From positions 72,469,223 to 72,533,222 of the forward strand of contig NC_089230.1 of NCBI RefSeq assembly GCF_963924675.1: 64,000 bases of DNA. Reading direction: 5' to 3'. Shown here one piece after another: positions 37,619-50,200 of this stretch (position 1 is the stretch's first letter; every line of letters begins with the position of its first letter). The position numbers were made by a program, and so were the translations under genes. This stretch comes from Phocoena phocoena. Lineage: Eukaryota > Chordata > Mammalia > Artiodactyla > Phocoenidae. The notes below the pieces were generated by a model. It worked only from the letters and a program-made list of their open reading frames with translations. It searched no databases and was not told where the DNA came from.

Positions 37619-37856
37619 TTTTTTTAACATCTTTATTGGAGTATAATTGCTTTACAATGGTGTGTCAGTTTCTGCTTTATAACAACGTGAATCAGTTATA
37701 CATGTACATATGTCCCCATATCTCTTCCCTCCTGCGTCTCCCTGCCGCCCACCCTCCCTATCCCACCCCTCTAGGTGGTCACAAAGCACTGAGCTGATCT
37801 CCCTGTGCCATGCGGCTGCTTCCCACTAGCTGTCTGTTTTACACTTGGTAGTATAT
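37619..37856 (-). mobile_element. short L1 3' end with 15-bp target-site duplication
   Basis: Reverse-complement L1 3' UTR (TTAACATCTTTATTGGAGTATAATTG to TTACACTTGGTAGTATAT) bounded by exact ACAATGGCTTTTCTT at 37604-37618 and 37857-37871. It has the same orientation as CYB5R4 and lies about 1 kb past its stop codon. Confidence 0.93.
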
Positions 37857-38264
37857 ACAATGGCTTTTCTTGATACCCTTTGCAGAATCCCAATCTGTGA
37901 AAGCTTTTGAAGGCTGCACACAGCAGCAGGGAGAGAGAATAAGATGTCCACACAGCAGAGCTTAGGAGGGCTCCCTGCTGAACCGCCAGCTGTGGGGCAA
38001 GCAGCCAGCCAGGGAAGGTACCATTTAGGATCGGAGTGTCCCTCATTTGCCCAGCTGGTCTAGATGGGCTCAAAAAGAATTTAAATTTAACCTATTCCAA
38101 AGCACCAAATGATTATTTTAGACCATGAGACCAGACGCTATACTTTCATTATCTTTCCTGATGCCTCTAGTTTTGGCTAAGAATCAAAAGAGTTGTCAAG
38201 GTTGTCTTAAACTTTCTAAACACATATAATCCAAAGCTGCGTGTGTGAAGTGTCTCCAGAATCT

Positions 38265-38869
38265 TTTATTGCTGCTTTTAAAATTCCCCATAGACACTAA
38301 CCCATACTGTTGCACTCAAACACATTTCTACCACAAAGATTAAAAAGTACTTAAGAATATTTTTTATTCTACTCTGTATCAAGGCCATAGACACACAAAA
38401 TGTTTGGATCGCTTAAGTTATAACGTTCCATGTTTTCATAGTAAGAACAAGGACGTAAAGGATCATTTCCTGAGTTGACAGTGCAATGTAAAATTTAATC
38501 TGTAATGCTGAGCAGACATCTTACAGCATAGAAACGTGATCAAAATGATCATTTGCTTTATCATGTCATAAAACACAAGAGCTTACTGTAGAACAGCGAT
38601 ACAGTTTAAATGGTAAGGAACTTTGTGATTCCTAACACAAAGAATCCTGTATATACTTGTTGCCACGATTGACCTTCCAGGACAAATATCAGTAATAAAA
38701 TAAGTTATGGTACAAAATAAAGTCAACAAGGTATCTATAGTGAAGAAACATTTGATTTCATTTAAGAAACTAAAACCTGGATTCTAGTTAACCTATATAC
38801 AAAAATGTTCTTTTAAAAAACCCTAAGTAATCACAAATTTAGCTAAAACAGCTGAATGACGGCTCTTCA
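38265..38869 (-). other. CYB5R4: probable CYB5R4 3' UTR with candidate poly(A) signals
   Basis: AT-rich, repeat-poor sequence directly after the stop codon. On the minus strand AATAAA occurs at 38368-38363 and again at 38270-38265, about 0.5 and 0.6 kb past the stop. Either could end the transcript; a longer UTR running to the L1 at 37.86 kb cannot be excluded. The extent is inferred, as the cleavage site cannot be seen directly. Confidence 0.55.
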
Positions 38870-38924
38870 TTATGCTGTAAAACTGTGGATCTCATCTTTG
38901 GAAAAGTTCAAATCATGCAACAAC
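38870..38924 (-). CDS. CYB5R4: CYB5R4 terminal coding exon and stop
   Basis: 55 coding bp. Acceptor TTTGTTTTTCAG is followed by G TTG TTG CAT, giving (K)LLHDLNFSKDEIHSFTA, then TAA at 38872-38870. This is the conserved CYB5R4 C-terminus. The exon continues into the 3' UTR toward lower coordinates. Confidence 0.96.
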
Positions 38925-41900
38925 CTGAAAAACAAATAAAAAGCACATGTTTCTTAGGGAAGATGTTTACAAATAAACAAGATCAGAGTTTACCCTCGTA
39001 ACCACAGCATTGTTTCATTTTCCCCATTTAGCATGTGTTTTCTAAAAAACACAATCATCACTTCTAAAAAATTAACAATAATTCCTTAATATCATCTAGT
39101 ATCTAGTAAGTGTTCACATTTTCAATTGTCTCATAGATGCCATAATTTTTTAAAGTTTGTTTGAATCAAGATCCAATTAAAGTCTACTCACTGTGATTGG
39201 TTTCTATGTCTTTTGGGTTTGTGTTTTTTTGTTTTGTTTTGTTTTGCGGTACGCGAGCCTCTCACTGTTGTGGCCTCTCCCGTTGCGGAGCACAGGCTCC
39301 GGACGCGCAGGCTCAGCGGCCATGGCTCACGGGCCCAGTCGCTCCGCGGCATGTGGGACCTTCCCGGACCGGGGCACGAACCCGTGTCCCCTGCATCAGC
39401 AGGCGGACTCTCTCCCACTGTGCCACCAGGGAAGCCCCTCTTTTGGGTATTTTTTGATCTATAACATCCCCTCCATCTCTCTCTCTCTCTCTGTCCTTCA
39501 ATTTATTTGTTGACAAAATCAGATTTTTAAGTGTTGAGTCTCCCACAGTTCTCATTTTGCTGCATCCCTGTGGTTTACTTTAATAATGTTCCTTTTTCCT
39601 TTGATCTCCCCAAATTTAATAATTGGATCGAGAGGCTTCATCAGTTACAGGTTCAATTCTTTCCGACAAGACTACTTCGTAGTGCTCTTTCATCAGGAGG
39701 CACATAATACCGGGTTGCTTCTCTTTTTGGACACTAACCACCACTGGTGATCTATGTACAGATCTACTAGTTTCATTAGGGACCGAGGTTGGTGATATTC
39801 TACTCCTATCATTCTTTATTCGTCTATCAGCTGAGGAATTCTATAAAGAATAACTTCTGCTCATCTATTATGTGGTTATCCAGTAGTATAACTCATACAG
39901 AAAAGGCAGAATAAATGCTGGTTTTCTTCCTCTTTATTCACCAGTTTTTGAAGTAAGGACTTGATCCCCTAGCATTCTATCGTAATTTTCTCCCACTGAA
40001 CAGGAGAAGCAGAAATACTGCTTAAGTATAATTCAACTTGGAGAATACTGTAAATGGAGACTGAAATCTTAAAAGTAGCTCTGTTTAAAATAGTGCTGAA
40101 GGGGACTTCCCTGGCGGTCCAGTGGTTAAGGCCTCCACGTTTCCACTGCAGGGAGCATGGGTTCGACCCCTGGTTGGGGAACTAAGATCCTGCAAGCCAT
40201 GTGGCATGGCCAAAAAAAAGGAGGTGGAAAAATAAATAAATAAAATGCTGCTGAAAATAATAAACATTTACTTCGTACTCACTCTTTGTAGTCACCGTGC
40301 TAAGCATTGCACCAATATTATCATTTATTCCCTCGGACAGGTGAGTGCACGAAAGCTTAGATGGTTTTGGCCCTAGGACACTTAGCTGATGATTGTAGCA
40401 TGACCCTAAGTGGTGGAGCTGGGATACCAACCCAAAGTGGCAGCTTCCAGAGCTGACACGCACATTCAGACAAAACGACAGGACGGCACAGGAGTTACGA
40501 GGGCCAACGTGGTGCGGCAGGCAAGCCTCTCACTATCTGAACCCAACCTACCTTTCCGGACATACCGCCTGTCTTTTTCATAATTAAAATTAAAAATAAA
40601 ATAGCAAGAGAGAAAATTACCTAGCAAATGTTAGGTTCAGTCATATACCAAACAAGGAAATGCAGGGCATTTAAGGCAGTCATATTTTAAAGTCATCTAG
40701 AAACCCAGTAGTGGCTATATGTAACCAAATATTTTAAAGTATCATTTTAGAGTTAAATAAGATCAAGGTGATTTTTAAATAAGATGGTCACTACCACTGG
40801 TTGTTCTTTGTGTGGAGTTCAACTCTTGGTCTTGGCTTATTTATATTCTAGTCTCTGGTTTTTGTCTTGCTGTTTGGCTTTCTCTCACTGTGTTATCGAT
40901 TAATGCTCACCCAGTTGCAGAGAATGATGGAAGATCAAAAGCTACAATGAGATGAACACTGCTTATTATATTTTTAAAAAATTATTATATATTATGAAGC
41001 TTTGGTGGAAGAGGAGGTTGAATCTATAGTTTGAGTCCCCCAAACTATCTGGCACCAATCTCGTGAAAGCGTCCATACTACCAGCCACTACCAGAGGCCA
41101 TCAAGAGCTGGCTGTGTCTGACTTTTGTGTTCACGTCTAACTCTGTGCATAATCCGGGCCTCCGACGCTTCACCTGCACGCAGATTAAACACTTTGTTAT
41201 TATTTTCTTATGCTGTGACAGACTACTGAAGTGCATGTTCATATGAATAGGAAGAAATGAGAGCCACGTCAACTGCTGTTTATAGGAGGTCGTCATTTCA
41301 CGGTGCTGGGATTCTCTCTCCTACCACGTTGCTACTCACTTCATTCCTTGTTCTGTAAATGGCATTGGTCCACAAATGCAGATGAGGACTTTGGACGTGT
41401 CTAAACTTCTTTTCAAAAATTCAGAAAGCAGAGCTGGTGAGATGTATCCCCGTTTGCCGTTCCATTCAGAAGTAGGTACTGAGAGAACAAATTCAAGGTC
41501 AAATCTGGAGAAAAGAAACATTTTTTAAAAGTCTATTACATTAAATACATTATGAACATGTTTCCAGTTCACTAACGCATCTTTTTCTCCCCTGGAGAAC
41601 AAATGAATATATGAAGGTTGACACGCTTGCTAGCAAACCACTAGAACAGAATGTAAACAAACATTTTGCAAATACAGGTAAATCCACATTTACTAAAGAT
41701 AAACTTTTGCTACAGATAAGAGAATAATTTGACATTTTCTATTGAACTCATTAGAAAGAGATCTCTGAAGGATCTCAGAGAACTCCACAGTTTTATTAAT
41801 AATTCGCTTGTATAAAGCACAGTAAAGAGCAACGACCAGTGACATGTACATTTTCATCTGACTCAAACCCCTCCAATAAGTCCTTGACCCCGATAACCAA

Positions 41901-44244
41901 CGGCCTATCTGACTTCTTACTGTTACTGTCTTCATGGCTTCAACCTTGACTTACAGTATCCCTGTGCCACACCCGATGTCACTGCTGTGAATGGCACCAC
42001 AGTCCATTTGGTTGCACAAACCAGAAACCCAGGACTGATCTGCCTCACCCTCCACGTCCAAATTCTCCCCAATCCCAGCTCCTAACTCTGTGCTCTGCTT
42101 CTCTCAGCCTTCACCGCCACACCCTGCCTGTTCTCTTTCTCCTTCTGTAATGTTTCTACCACACCCCACTGTTCAGTTTCTTAGCTCAAGCATCATTTCC
42201 AGGGAAGCACTGCAGCCCCACCAGTCTGGAGTCCTTTCGTAATTACATGTGTTGTAGAAATGTTTCCCTTTTCCTCTTCTTTGTAGCCTTTCTATCAGGC
42301 TGTAAATATGTGGCCACCAAGGTGATTATTCTAGTAATGTCTCCCTTCCCCATTAGACCAGAAACTCCATGAGAGCAGGGACCATGTTTGCTTGGCTTAT
42401 CACTGCACCCCTAGTGGCCATCACACAGGAGGCACTCAAACACTATGGAGTGAAACATTTCAAAGAAAAGAAAGGGTACAGAATTACGATCAGAAAGAAG
42501 CACATCAAACCAAGCCTCACAAGGGAACAACAGACCATTTCTTCCCACAGCTCTGCAATCTGTTAAGTGAACTGCTGATGAACAGCCATAGCACATTCAA
42601 AATCCTAAGCTCTACCTGCTCCCTTTGCTCCATTTCTGCAAACAGTTAGTTCTTATCATTTTCAGTAGCATCAGATCGAATGTGTTTCTACATTGTCCAC
42701 TTGAGTAATACGTTAATCTCAATCTTAAGGAAACGCTGAAGCGAATAATTTCTCTCGCGAGGTGGCCCTGGGAGCCAAACATCAGAACAGAAGCAAGACA
42801 TGGCTGGAGCTGTGGTCCTCGCCTGGCTGGGCTGCAGCTGGGTGAACGCTCCCAAGAGCGGACGGGCCAGCACAAGCTTACAGACCAGCTCAGGGCGCCA
42901 GCCGGGGCTACAGAACCCGTCCCAGCTCTCACCAGACCCAGCCTCTAGGGCTTGTAGGTCCATCTGTGGAACAAGGTGGGAAAACTATATGCTCTCTTAC
43001 AATTCTAATATTCTGATTTTATATTTAAAATCCCAACAGAGACGTGTTTTATTTCTTGCCTTCAAGGTTCCCATTTCACTTTAGCAGCAATAGGAATCCA
43101 CCCTATATAAAACAGTACCCCGAATACTCTCTTTTACTAGCATGTTTTCCTTCCCAGCACTTATCATTAAGATAGCGTTACGTAATTCTGGAATGTGATG
43201 TTTGTTTGCTGCTCCATGAGGCCAGAGTCCTGGCCTGTCTTGTTCATACTGTATCCAGATCTAGCTTGAGGCAAGTGTGCAAAAAATACTTGATGAATGA
43301 AAAAAGGAATTTATTTAACAAGAAGCCATATTGGTTAAAAATAAACACTATACTCAGAAGAACAAAGCCATATGCTGGCATCTATGAAATTACATATAAA
43401 AATGTACGTGAATTTGTAAGGGCATTTTTCTGGGAAGAAGGTCTATAACTTTTCATCAGATTATCAAAGGGGACCCAAAAGCAGCTGTGGAACCACTATG
43501 TTAAGACATTTCTAATTATACATAGACAATGCAATAAAATATAGCAACTGCCTTGTTAAATTACAAATAAAAGATAGTCTCCTCTGCCTCTATTTCCAAT
43601 CAGCCTGTCACTGGAATAAAACTGCTGAGATATATAAATCAATACTGGCGTCCTTTGTCATCTGAATAAAAATCTTAATTTTCCTTTAGTGAGATGCTTT
43701 AAAAAGAAAAAAAAAAGCCTAATCAGTGGCATGCTTTCTGCAGGCATCTACTAAAGGGTGAAAAATAACTGTGATCCTTACATAAATGGTATAAATTCCT
43801 CATGTATTTTGTATTTATTCACATATTGGTCCCCCGGGTATACCTTTGGGTCTCTCAGTGGAAAACGTGACCAGGTGGCATGGATGCAATTTTCAGGGGA
43901 TTGTAAGGAGGATGCTCTCCTGTTTCTCTTCTCCTTCACAGCCCTGGAAAAGAGCTTTCACTGGAGCGGGAGCAATCCCAAGGTAAGACTCAAGAATACA
44001 TGAATGAAGGGCTTTTTATACCATATCAGGATACAGATGGTTACTGTGGATGGTTGCTTCTGAATTTTTCTGAAGGGCAACTTACTGTCTGAAGCATTTA
44101 CAGCCTTGAGGCATGAGGGGACGCACTGGCAAATGTCCTGAAACTCCTTTCTGCCCTATGATTTCAGAAGTGCCAGAAAGGACTGGGACTCTTGAAAAGG
44201 TTACCTGAAAATAAATTTCGAGAATCCATAAAGTGCAAAGCAAC

Positions 44245-44278
<34 letters not shown>

Positions 44279-47200
44279 ATGAGAGAGGGAGAGGCCTGCT
44301 TCTGATGAATGCCTATGAGGTCTAAATGTCAATGGAAGTAAACAAGCTTGTCCAAAACAAATTACTTTAAAGTAGGCTGATAAATGACCTGAGATTAAAA
44401 AATCTTGAAATATAAACGTATGCATTCAGTCTAAACCATATGCAGAGCCTGAAGTCATTCAACAGCGTACTCCCTCCTCCTCCAGGCAGTCAGCTTCCCA
44501 GACCCACTCCTTCCTATTTCTTAAACAAACATACATAGCCCTGCCTTCCCAATTTTACTGCCACAACTCCAGGTCCGGCCCTTCTATCTCTTGTCTAAGA
44601 TGCTACTCTAATAAGCTTACCCTCAACTATCTGGCATATCCTTGTTATACTAGTTCTCCTAAAAACCCAGATCCAATCTCACAACTTCTTTGCTAAAGCT
44701 TCAGTGGCTTCTCACTGCCCACAAAGTAGTACTTCAGAGTATTTGGGGCCCCAGCTTTTCCTGGTTTCTCTAGCTAAAGAAAAATACTAGAATCTGCAGA
44801 AAAACTTGCTATTTGCTCATGGGAAACACAGCTCACAAAATAAATAGCTACGGGTTAAAAATATTTCTCAAAACGAATCTGATTAAACACGTGTGCTCCT
44901 CCAAATGTTAGTGGTTGTCCATGAAAACAAAAGGCTAACCTGGCAAATACGTTTGGGACTACTGGGTTAAGAGAAGTTAAATAGATTTGTTTAGAATTTC
45001 TCAAAGCCTTGAATATGCTAAGTTAATATTAAACTTCAAGAAGATAACATAGTATACATTATTTCTCAAACTTATTTAATCATAGAGCCCTTTAGGGGGA
45101 ACACATAAATATTTCAAGGAACACATTCCAAGAAACACACCCCTGGGACTTCCCTGGTGGCACAGCGGTTAAGAATCCGCCTGCCAATGCAGGGGACATG
45201 GGTTCAATCCCTGGTCCGGGAAGATCCCACATGCCACGGAGCAACGAAGCCCGTGTGACATAACTACTGGGCCTGCGCTCTAGAGCCCACGAGCCACAAG
45301 TGCTGAAGCCCACATGCCCTAGGGCCTGTGTGCCGCAACTACTGAGCCTGCGTGCTACAACTACCGAAGCCCACGTGCCTACAGCCCATGTTCCGCAACA
45401 AGAGAAGCCACCGCAATGAAGAGTAGCCTCTGCTCGCCGCAACTAGAGAAAGGTCACACGCAGCAACGAAGACCCAATGCAGCCAAAACATAAATAAACT
45501 TTAAAAAAAAAAAAAAACACTGGGAACTGTATTCAATACCTTGTAATAACCTATAATGGAAAATAAACTAAAAAATATATATCTGAATCAATTTGCTGTT
45601 CATCTGAAACTAACACAATATTGTAAATCAACTATACTTCAGTAAAAAAGAAAATCCAAAAAAACACCACCCCTGGAGGAACATCTGGGAGGAACAGAGA
45701 GTGATACAGGGTCCAGATTAGGGGCCCACATATCTGAGTTGCCTCACAGGCTGGGGAAAAAGAAAGGCGTTCAAGCACCTTGTTTAACTTACTTGTGCTT
45801 CTGGAATCACTGGATTTTGCTGTCTTAAATGGGACTTACACATTGTTGGTCCCCAAACTGATACCAGAATATAGAAAAACCTTTACCTTCGAGAGGCTAT
45901 TGTCAAAGTGGATCAATAGGCCTTGGTACACTTTGACTTAGTGATTCTTCTGGTGAATCTTTATCCTGCATAGTTAGAGAGGTACAGAAAAATTTGTACT
46001 CGCTATGTCAAACAGTAGAGGGTTGGTTAAACAAATTATGGTATGAACTCAATGGCCAAATACAATGCAGCTATTAAAAATCATGGTGTAGTGTGAGTTT
46101 TCCCAACTAGCGCTACTGGCAGTTTGGGCAGGATAATTCTTTGCTGTCCTGTGCTGTCTTGTGCACTGGAGGCTCTTAACAGCATTCTCGTAGGCTCTTA
46201 GCAGTCTCTACCCACTAGGTGCCAGGGGAACCCCTTCCATCAGTTGTTACAATCAAAAACGTTTCAAGACATAAATGTCCCCTAGGGTGTCAGGGTGTCG
46301 GGCGGGGAGAAACAGAATCACTCCAGGTCGAGAGCCACAGGTTGAGAGTATTCTATACATAGAATACACACAATTCACTAAAAATGTAGTTATAGAAAGT
46401 ATAGTCAGTATGGCCACATTATTTAAAAATACAAAACAAAAATAATGTGTGCATTTAAGTGTATAAGTGCGTGCATGTGTGTATGTATGTGTGTGTCTGT
46501 GAGAGAGAGAGGGAGAGAAAGAGCAAGAAAGAGAATGGAAGGATACAAACCATAATGTTGTTCCTTAGGTGGTAAGATTATGGGTGATCTTTTCCCTTAT
46601 ATATTTTTCTATACAAATATGTATTAATTTTATAAACGGGAAAATCAGCAAATCATCAAATTCTACTATTTATAGAAAAGAATATGCTACTAACTTTACG
46701 AAAATAAGGTTATTATCTTCAAACATGACTGCTTTGAAAGGGAAGGGAAATACTTATTCTATTTATATATTACAAAATGCCATCCAGAAGTCAATCTCAC
46801 TGTCAAACTGTCCTGCACCTCAAAAAGAATTCTGCAAAAGCAGAGAACGCAGAGCGGGTGCGTTCTACTGGGGGAGGGGGGAGTACCAGCGTGTAAGACT
46901 GAGTCAACCAGGCCTCACAACACTGCTCAGTAGTGGAGACGGAGATAAGTGAAATTTAATTTGAATTTCCGTTTACAAAGTAATTAGCTACACCTGCTGC
47001 TGTACATATTTACCTTCTACTGGAGTTAACAGTCAAGTGTAATAAACATTTGGATAAAATTCAGGCAAGCCAACTTTTTTTTTTCCGTTGAAATTTTATG
47101 CTTAATGACATGAAAACTGAATAGAAACAGAAACATCCTGAAAGAGTACAAATGCTCTACCTATTTTCGGCAATTCTGTTAAGTTTAGCAACATGGGAAA

Positions 47201-50200
47201 ATGAAGAGATCCGTTCCCTGGATTGCATGAGAAGATAAGCCAACACAATATCCTGTTCCCTGTTATACCCCCATACAGGCACCTGGGAGACGCTCACAGG
47301 AAATTGATGAGTAAATGAATGCTACAAATATGCTAATTCTGGGCGAGGCACCCACATCTGCTACCTCATGGCCCCCACTCCCAAACAACCCTATGACAGA
47401 TGGAAAAACTGAAACTCCCTCAGATCAAGTGACTTGCCCGAGGTCACAGGTTAATAAGTTTCCATCATACAACAATGTTTCAAAGAATTTCCTTTGCCAA
47501 CTGTGTTATTTGGATAAACTCTGAGGACAAGCACAGCATGCTTGCTGAAAATGAAAATATTAGATAATATATCAGTCTCAGTATACATTTTTCCTATCCC
47601 TCCTTGTTCCCCAAAGGATTGAATGGAAAGCTGTGTCCTAATCCTACAGAGAGTAAGGTATTTCATTTGTTTTAACTATAGAACTTATTTTTTTAATAGT
47701 CACAATCCCATAATAATTTAACCAAGGAGATGTGTTCAAGTTTCACATTCTGCCGTCAGAAACTTTATTACTAAAACGAGCAGTGACATAGGAGAGTCAA
47801 GATGTAGGAAACGGTGGTTTAACAGATTAAAAAAATTAAGCCTTAAATGTTAACTAAATGACAGATGTGACAAATTAAAACTACCTTATATTAAATTTCA
47901 ACTTTCACTTTCCTTCTATGTATGGGACTCAACAATTATGCTCTGAATGAACAGTACTACCGAGAGCCATCAGTAAACCTTTAAGGCTAGGTTTCTCCTC
48001 TATCTGCATAAAACCTGAGAATATGGAAGGTTCCTGACAAATGTTCCAAAGCCATGTACATACACAAGGCCTCTGTGTTTCCCACTGAGGGTCTGACCCC
48101 AAGGCCTTTGCGTTTTCCAGGGAGGGTCTGACCCTGAGTCTCCAGGGGGGCACAGATTATCCGACGCTGGAAGTCAGTGCCAGTAGAGGGCCCCCAGCAA
48201 GGAGACTGTACCTCCAGAAAGTGGAAGGAAAGGGAGGGAGCAGAGAGCGCACAGTAGCGGGAGGAGGCGGGTGAGAGCAGGGAGAGCGCGAGCGAGCAGA
48301 AAAGAGAGGATAAAGGCAGGCCAGAGGCAAAACACTCACTCCTCCCAGCACACTGGAGCGTCTCACTCACTTAGAGCCAGTCATCCAGAAGTGAAAAAGA
48401 AGGGGCCTTTCCTCATCCTCAGTCCTGCAGCCTATGCAATTCCAGCAACCCAAATTATGTGGACCAAGCAAGATAAAACAAAACACACAGGGGACGTTGT
48501 TAAAGGGCACTTCATGTTCAGAAGCTGTCAACACATGCCTTTCTACCAATTCTTTCTCTTTTTTTTAAATTTTTTAAAACTTTTTATTTTACATTGGAGT
48601 ATAGTTGATTAACAACGTTGTGTTAGTTACAGGTGTAAACAAAGTGATTCAGTTATACGTATACACATTACTTCTTATGTCGAGTTTAACATCAATGGAT
48701 AGACTAAGAGTACAATGTCTGTTTGCTGAAATAATAGTAAATAAATTTTTTTTGTACAAGCAAACTATCTTGAAGAATACTATGTCCCAAAACTGCCAGA
48801 AATACTTTTTTAAAAAAACCTAGGTAAAAAAGTGTAGCTACGTCTGCTTAAAGTCTTTTAAATGCTTGTTTAGGAAACAGGAGCTCAAACCGTCAATACA
48901 AGAACACATGTATACAGAGGTCCTTCATAACAGCAACCCAAACATCTGAGGCAGGGCTTCACAATTTCCAAGCATTTGCACTATCTTCTCTAGTCCTCAC
49001 AACAGGCTTATGAAGTAAATAGGAAAGATGTCATTATTCTATTTTGAAAATAAAGGGACAGGCCCACAGAGCTACGTAATTTTTGAATACAGTTTCAAGC
49101 TAGTAAAGGGTAGACTGAAAACCAGAATTTAGGTCTTTAGGCTTTTTGATAAATGCTGCTTCCGATTTTCTACTTTGAAAATTAGTGAAAAAGACACTTG
49201 AAAAACCCAGGAATTTCTATTTCTTTGCCGTGCAACTACTTAAGTATAGCACATATTCTTAGGTTTATGTTTTAAGTATGTGAGAAAACACTTCGATGAT
49301 TAAATCCAGGTCGTCCTTCACTTGTGCAAATTATTTACTAAAAGAGAAAGAGGGGGAGGATGGGAGACAACAGGGAGGAAAAGACTAGAAGGAACCACGG
49401 CATCACCTTAGTGAGGATGTTCAGAAAATAATCAGAAGAACCTGGAGCCCCTGGGACAGCTGGATTTCTGAGGTCTTTAACTTTTAAAATGTCTAGAACT
49501 TTATCTCCACCACACTGTCATAAACATAAATACTTACGTCAGATATTTTGTATGACTTATGAAGTTCTGCAATTCTTAGAAATAGTTTTTAATGATTACA
49601 AAAATGCTTCAGAAATATGACAGCTTGTCCAATTCACTCTTCTTCTGAAAATTTTGTTTTGAATTTCCAACTGCTTTCATATCTCTTTAGGGGAGATGGG
49701 GCGTATGCATGGTTAAATTATCTCACTTCCTTGGACTGTGCTAGGGCTCTTTTTTCAATGAAACAAATTGCCACCTTGCTGTCCTTGCTGCCTCATTTTA
49801 CCACTGAATTCAGCCTGACTCAGACTTTTTTCTATTACCTATACCAGCATTTCCCAAAGTGTGTACTGAGGACCACTAGTGATATTTAATACGTGTTAAT
49901 GTGAATGAAAAAAAATGAAGAGAATCTTGCTAAACAATGCAGAAGGAATCCCCTTCTTGGAAAGTCACAATGGAAACTGGCATAGTAAACGCTCTAAGAA
50001 ATCCTGTAGTAAAAAAACATGTTTATTTTTGCTTAACCTACCTCACCAGATTTATTTGATCTGTCCCCATTATAACAAGAAAATCTTGAATTACCAAATT
50101 GGCTACACTGGATCATTTTCAATGAAACCTAACTCAGTATACACAACATAACATAAACATAAAGCCCAGTATATATTTTATTGATACACATTTGATGTCA

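Noticed and set aside
1..38000. Possible MRAP2 exons expected from synteny
   Set aside because: I found no stretch encoding a recognisable MRAP2 peptide; the gene probably lies beyond the left edge.
40101..40241. tRNA-like B boxes (GGTTCGAxCC) in this and other SINEs
   Set aside because: They belong to tRNA-derived SINEs; no cloverleaf with an anticodon arm and 3' acceptor is present.
47987..48370. 127-residue minus-strand frame
   Set aside because: Low-complexity Ser/Leu/Pro translation of a purine-rich tract, antisense frames also open; no support as an exon of CYB5R4.
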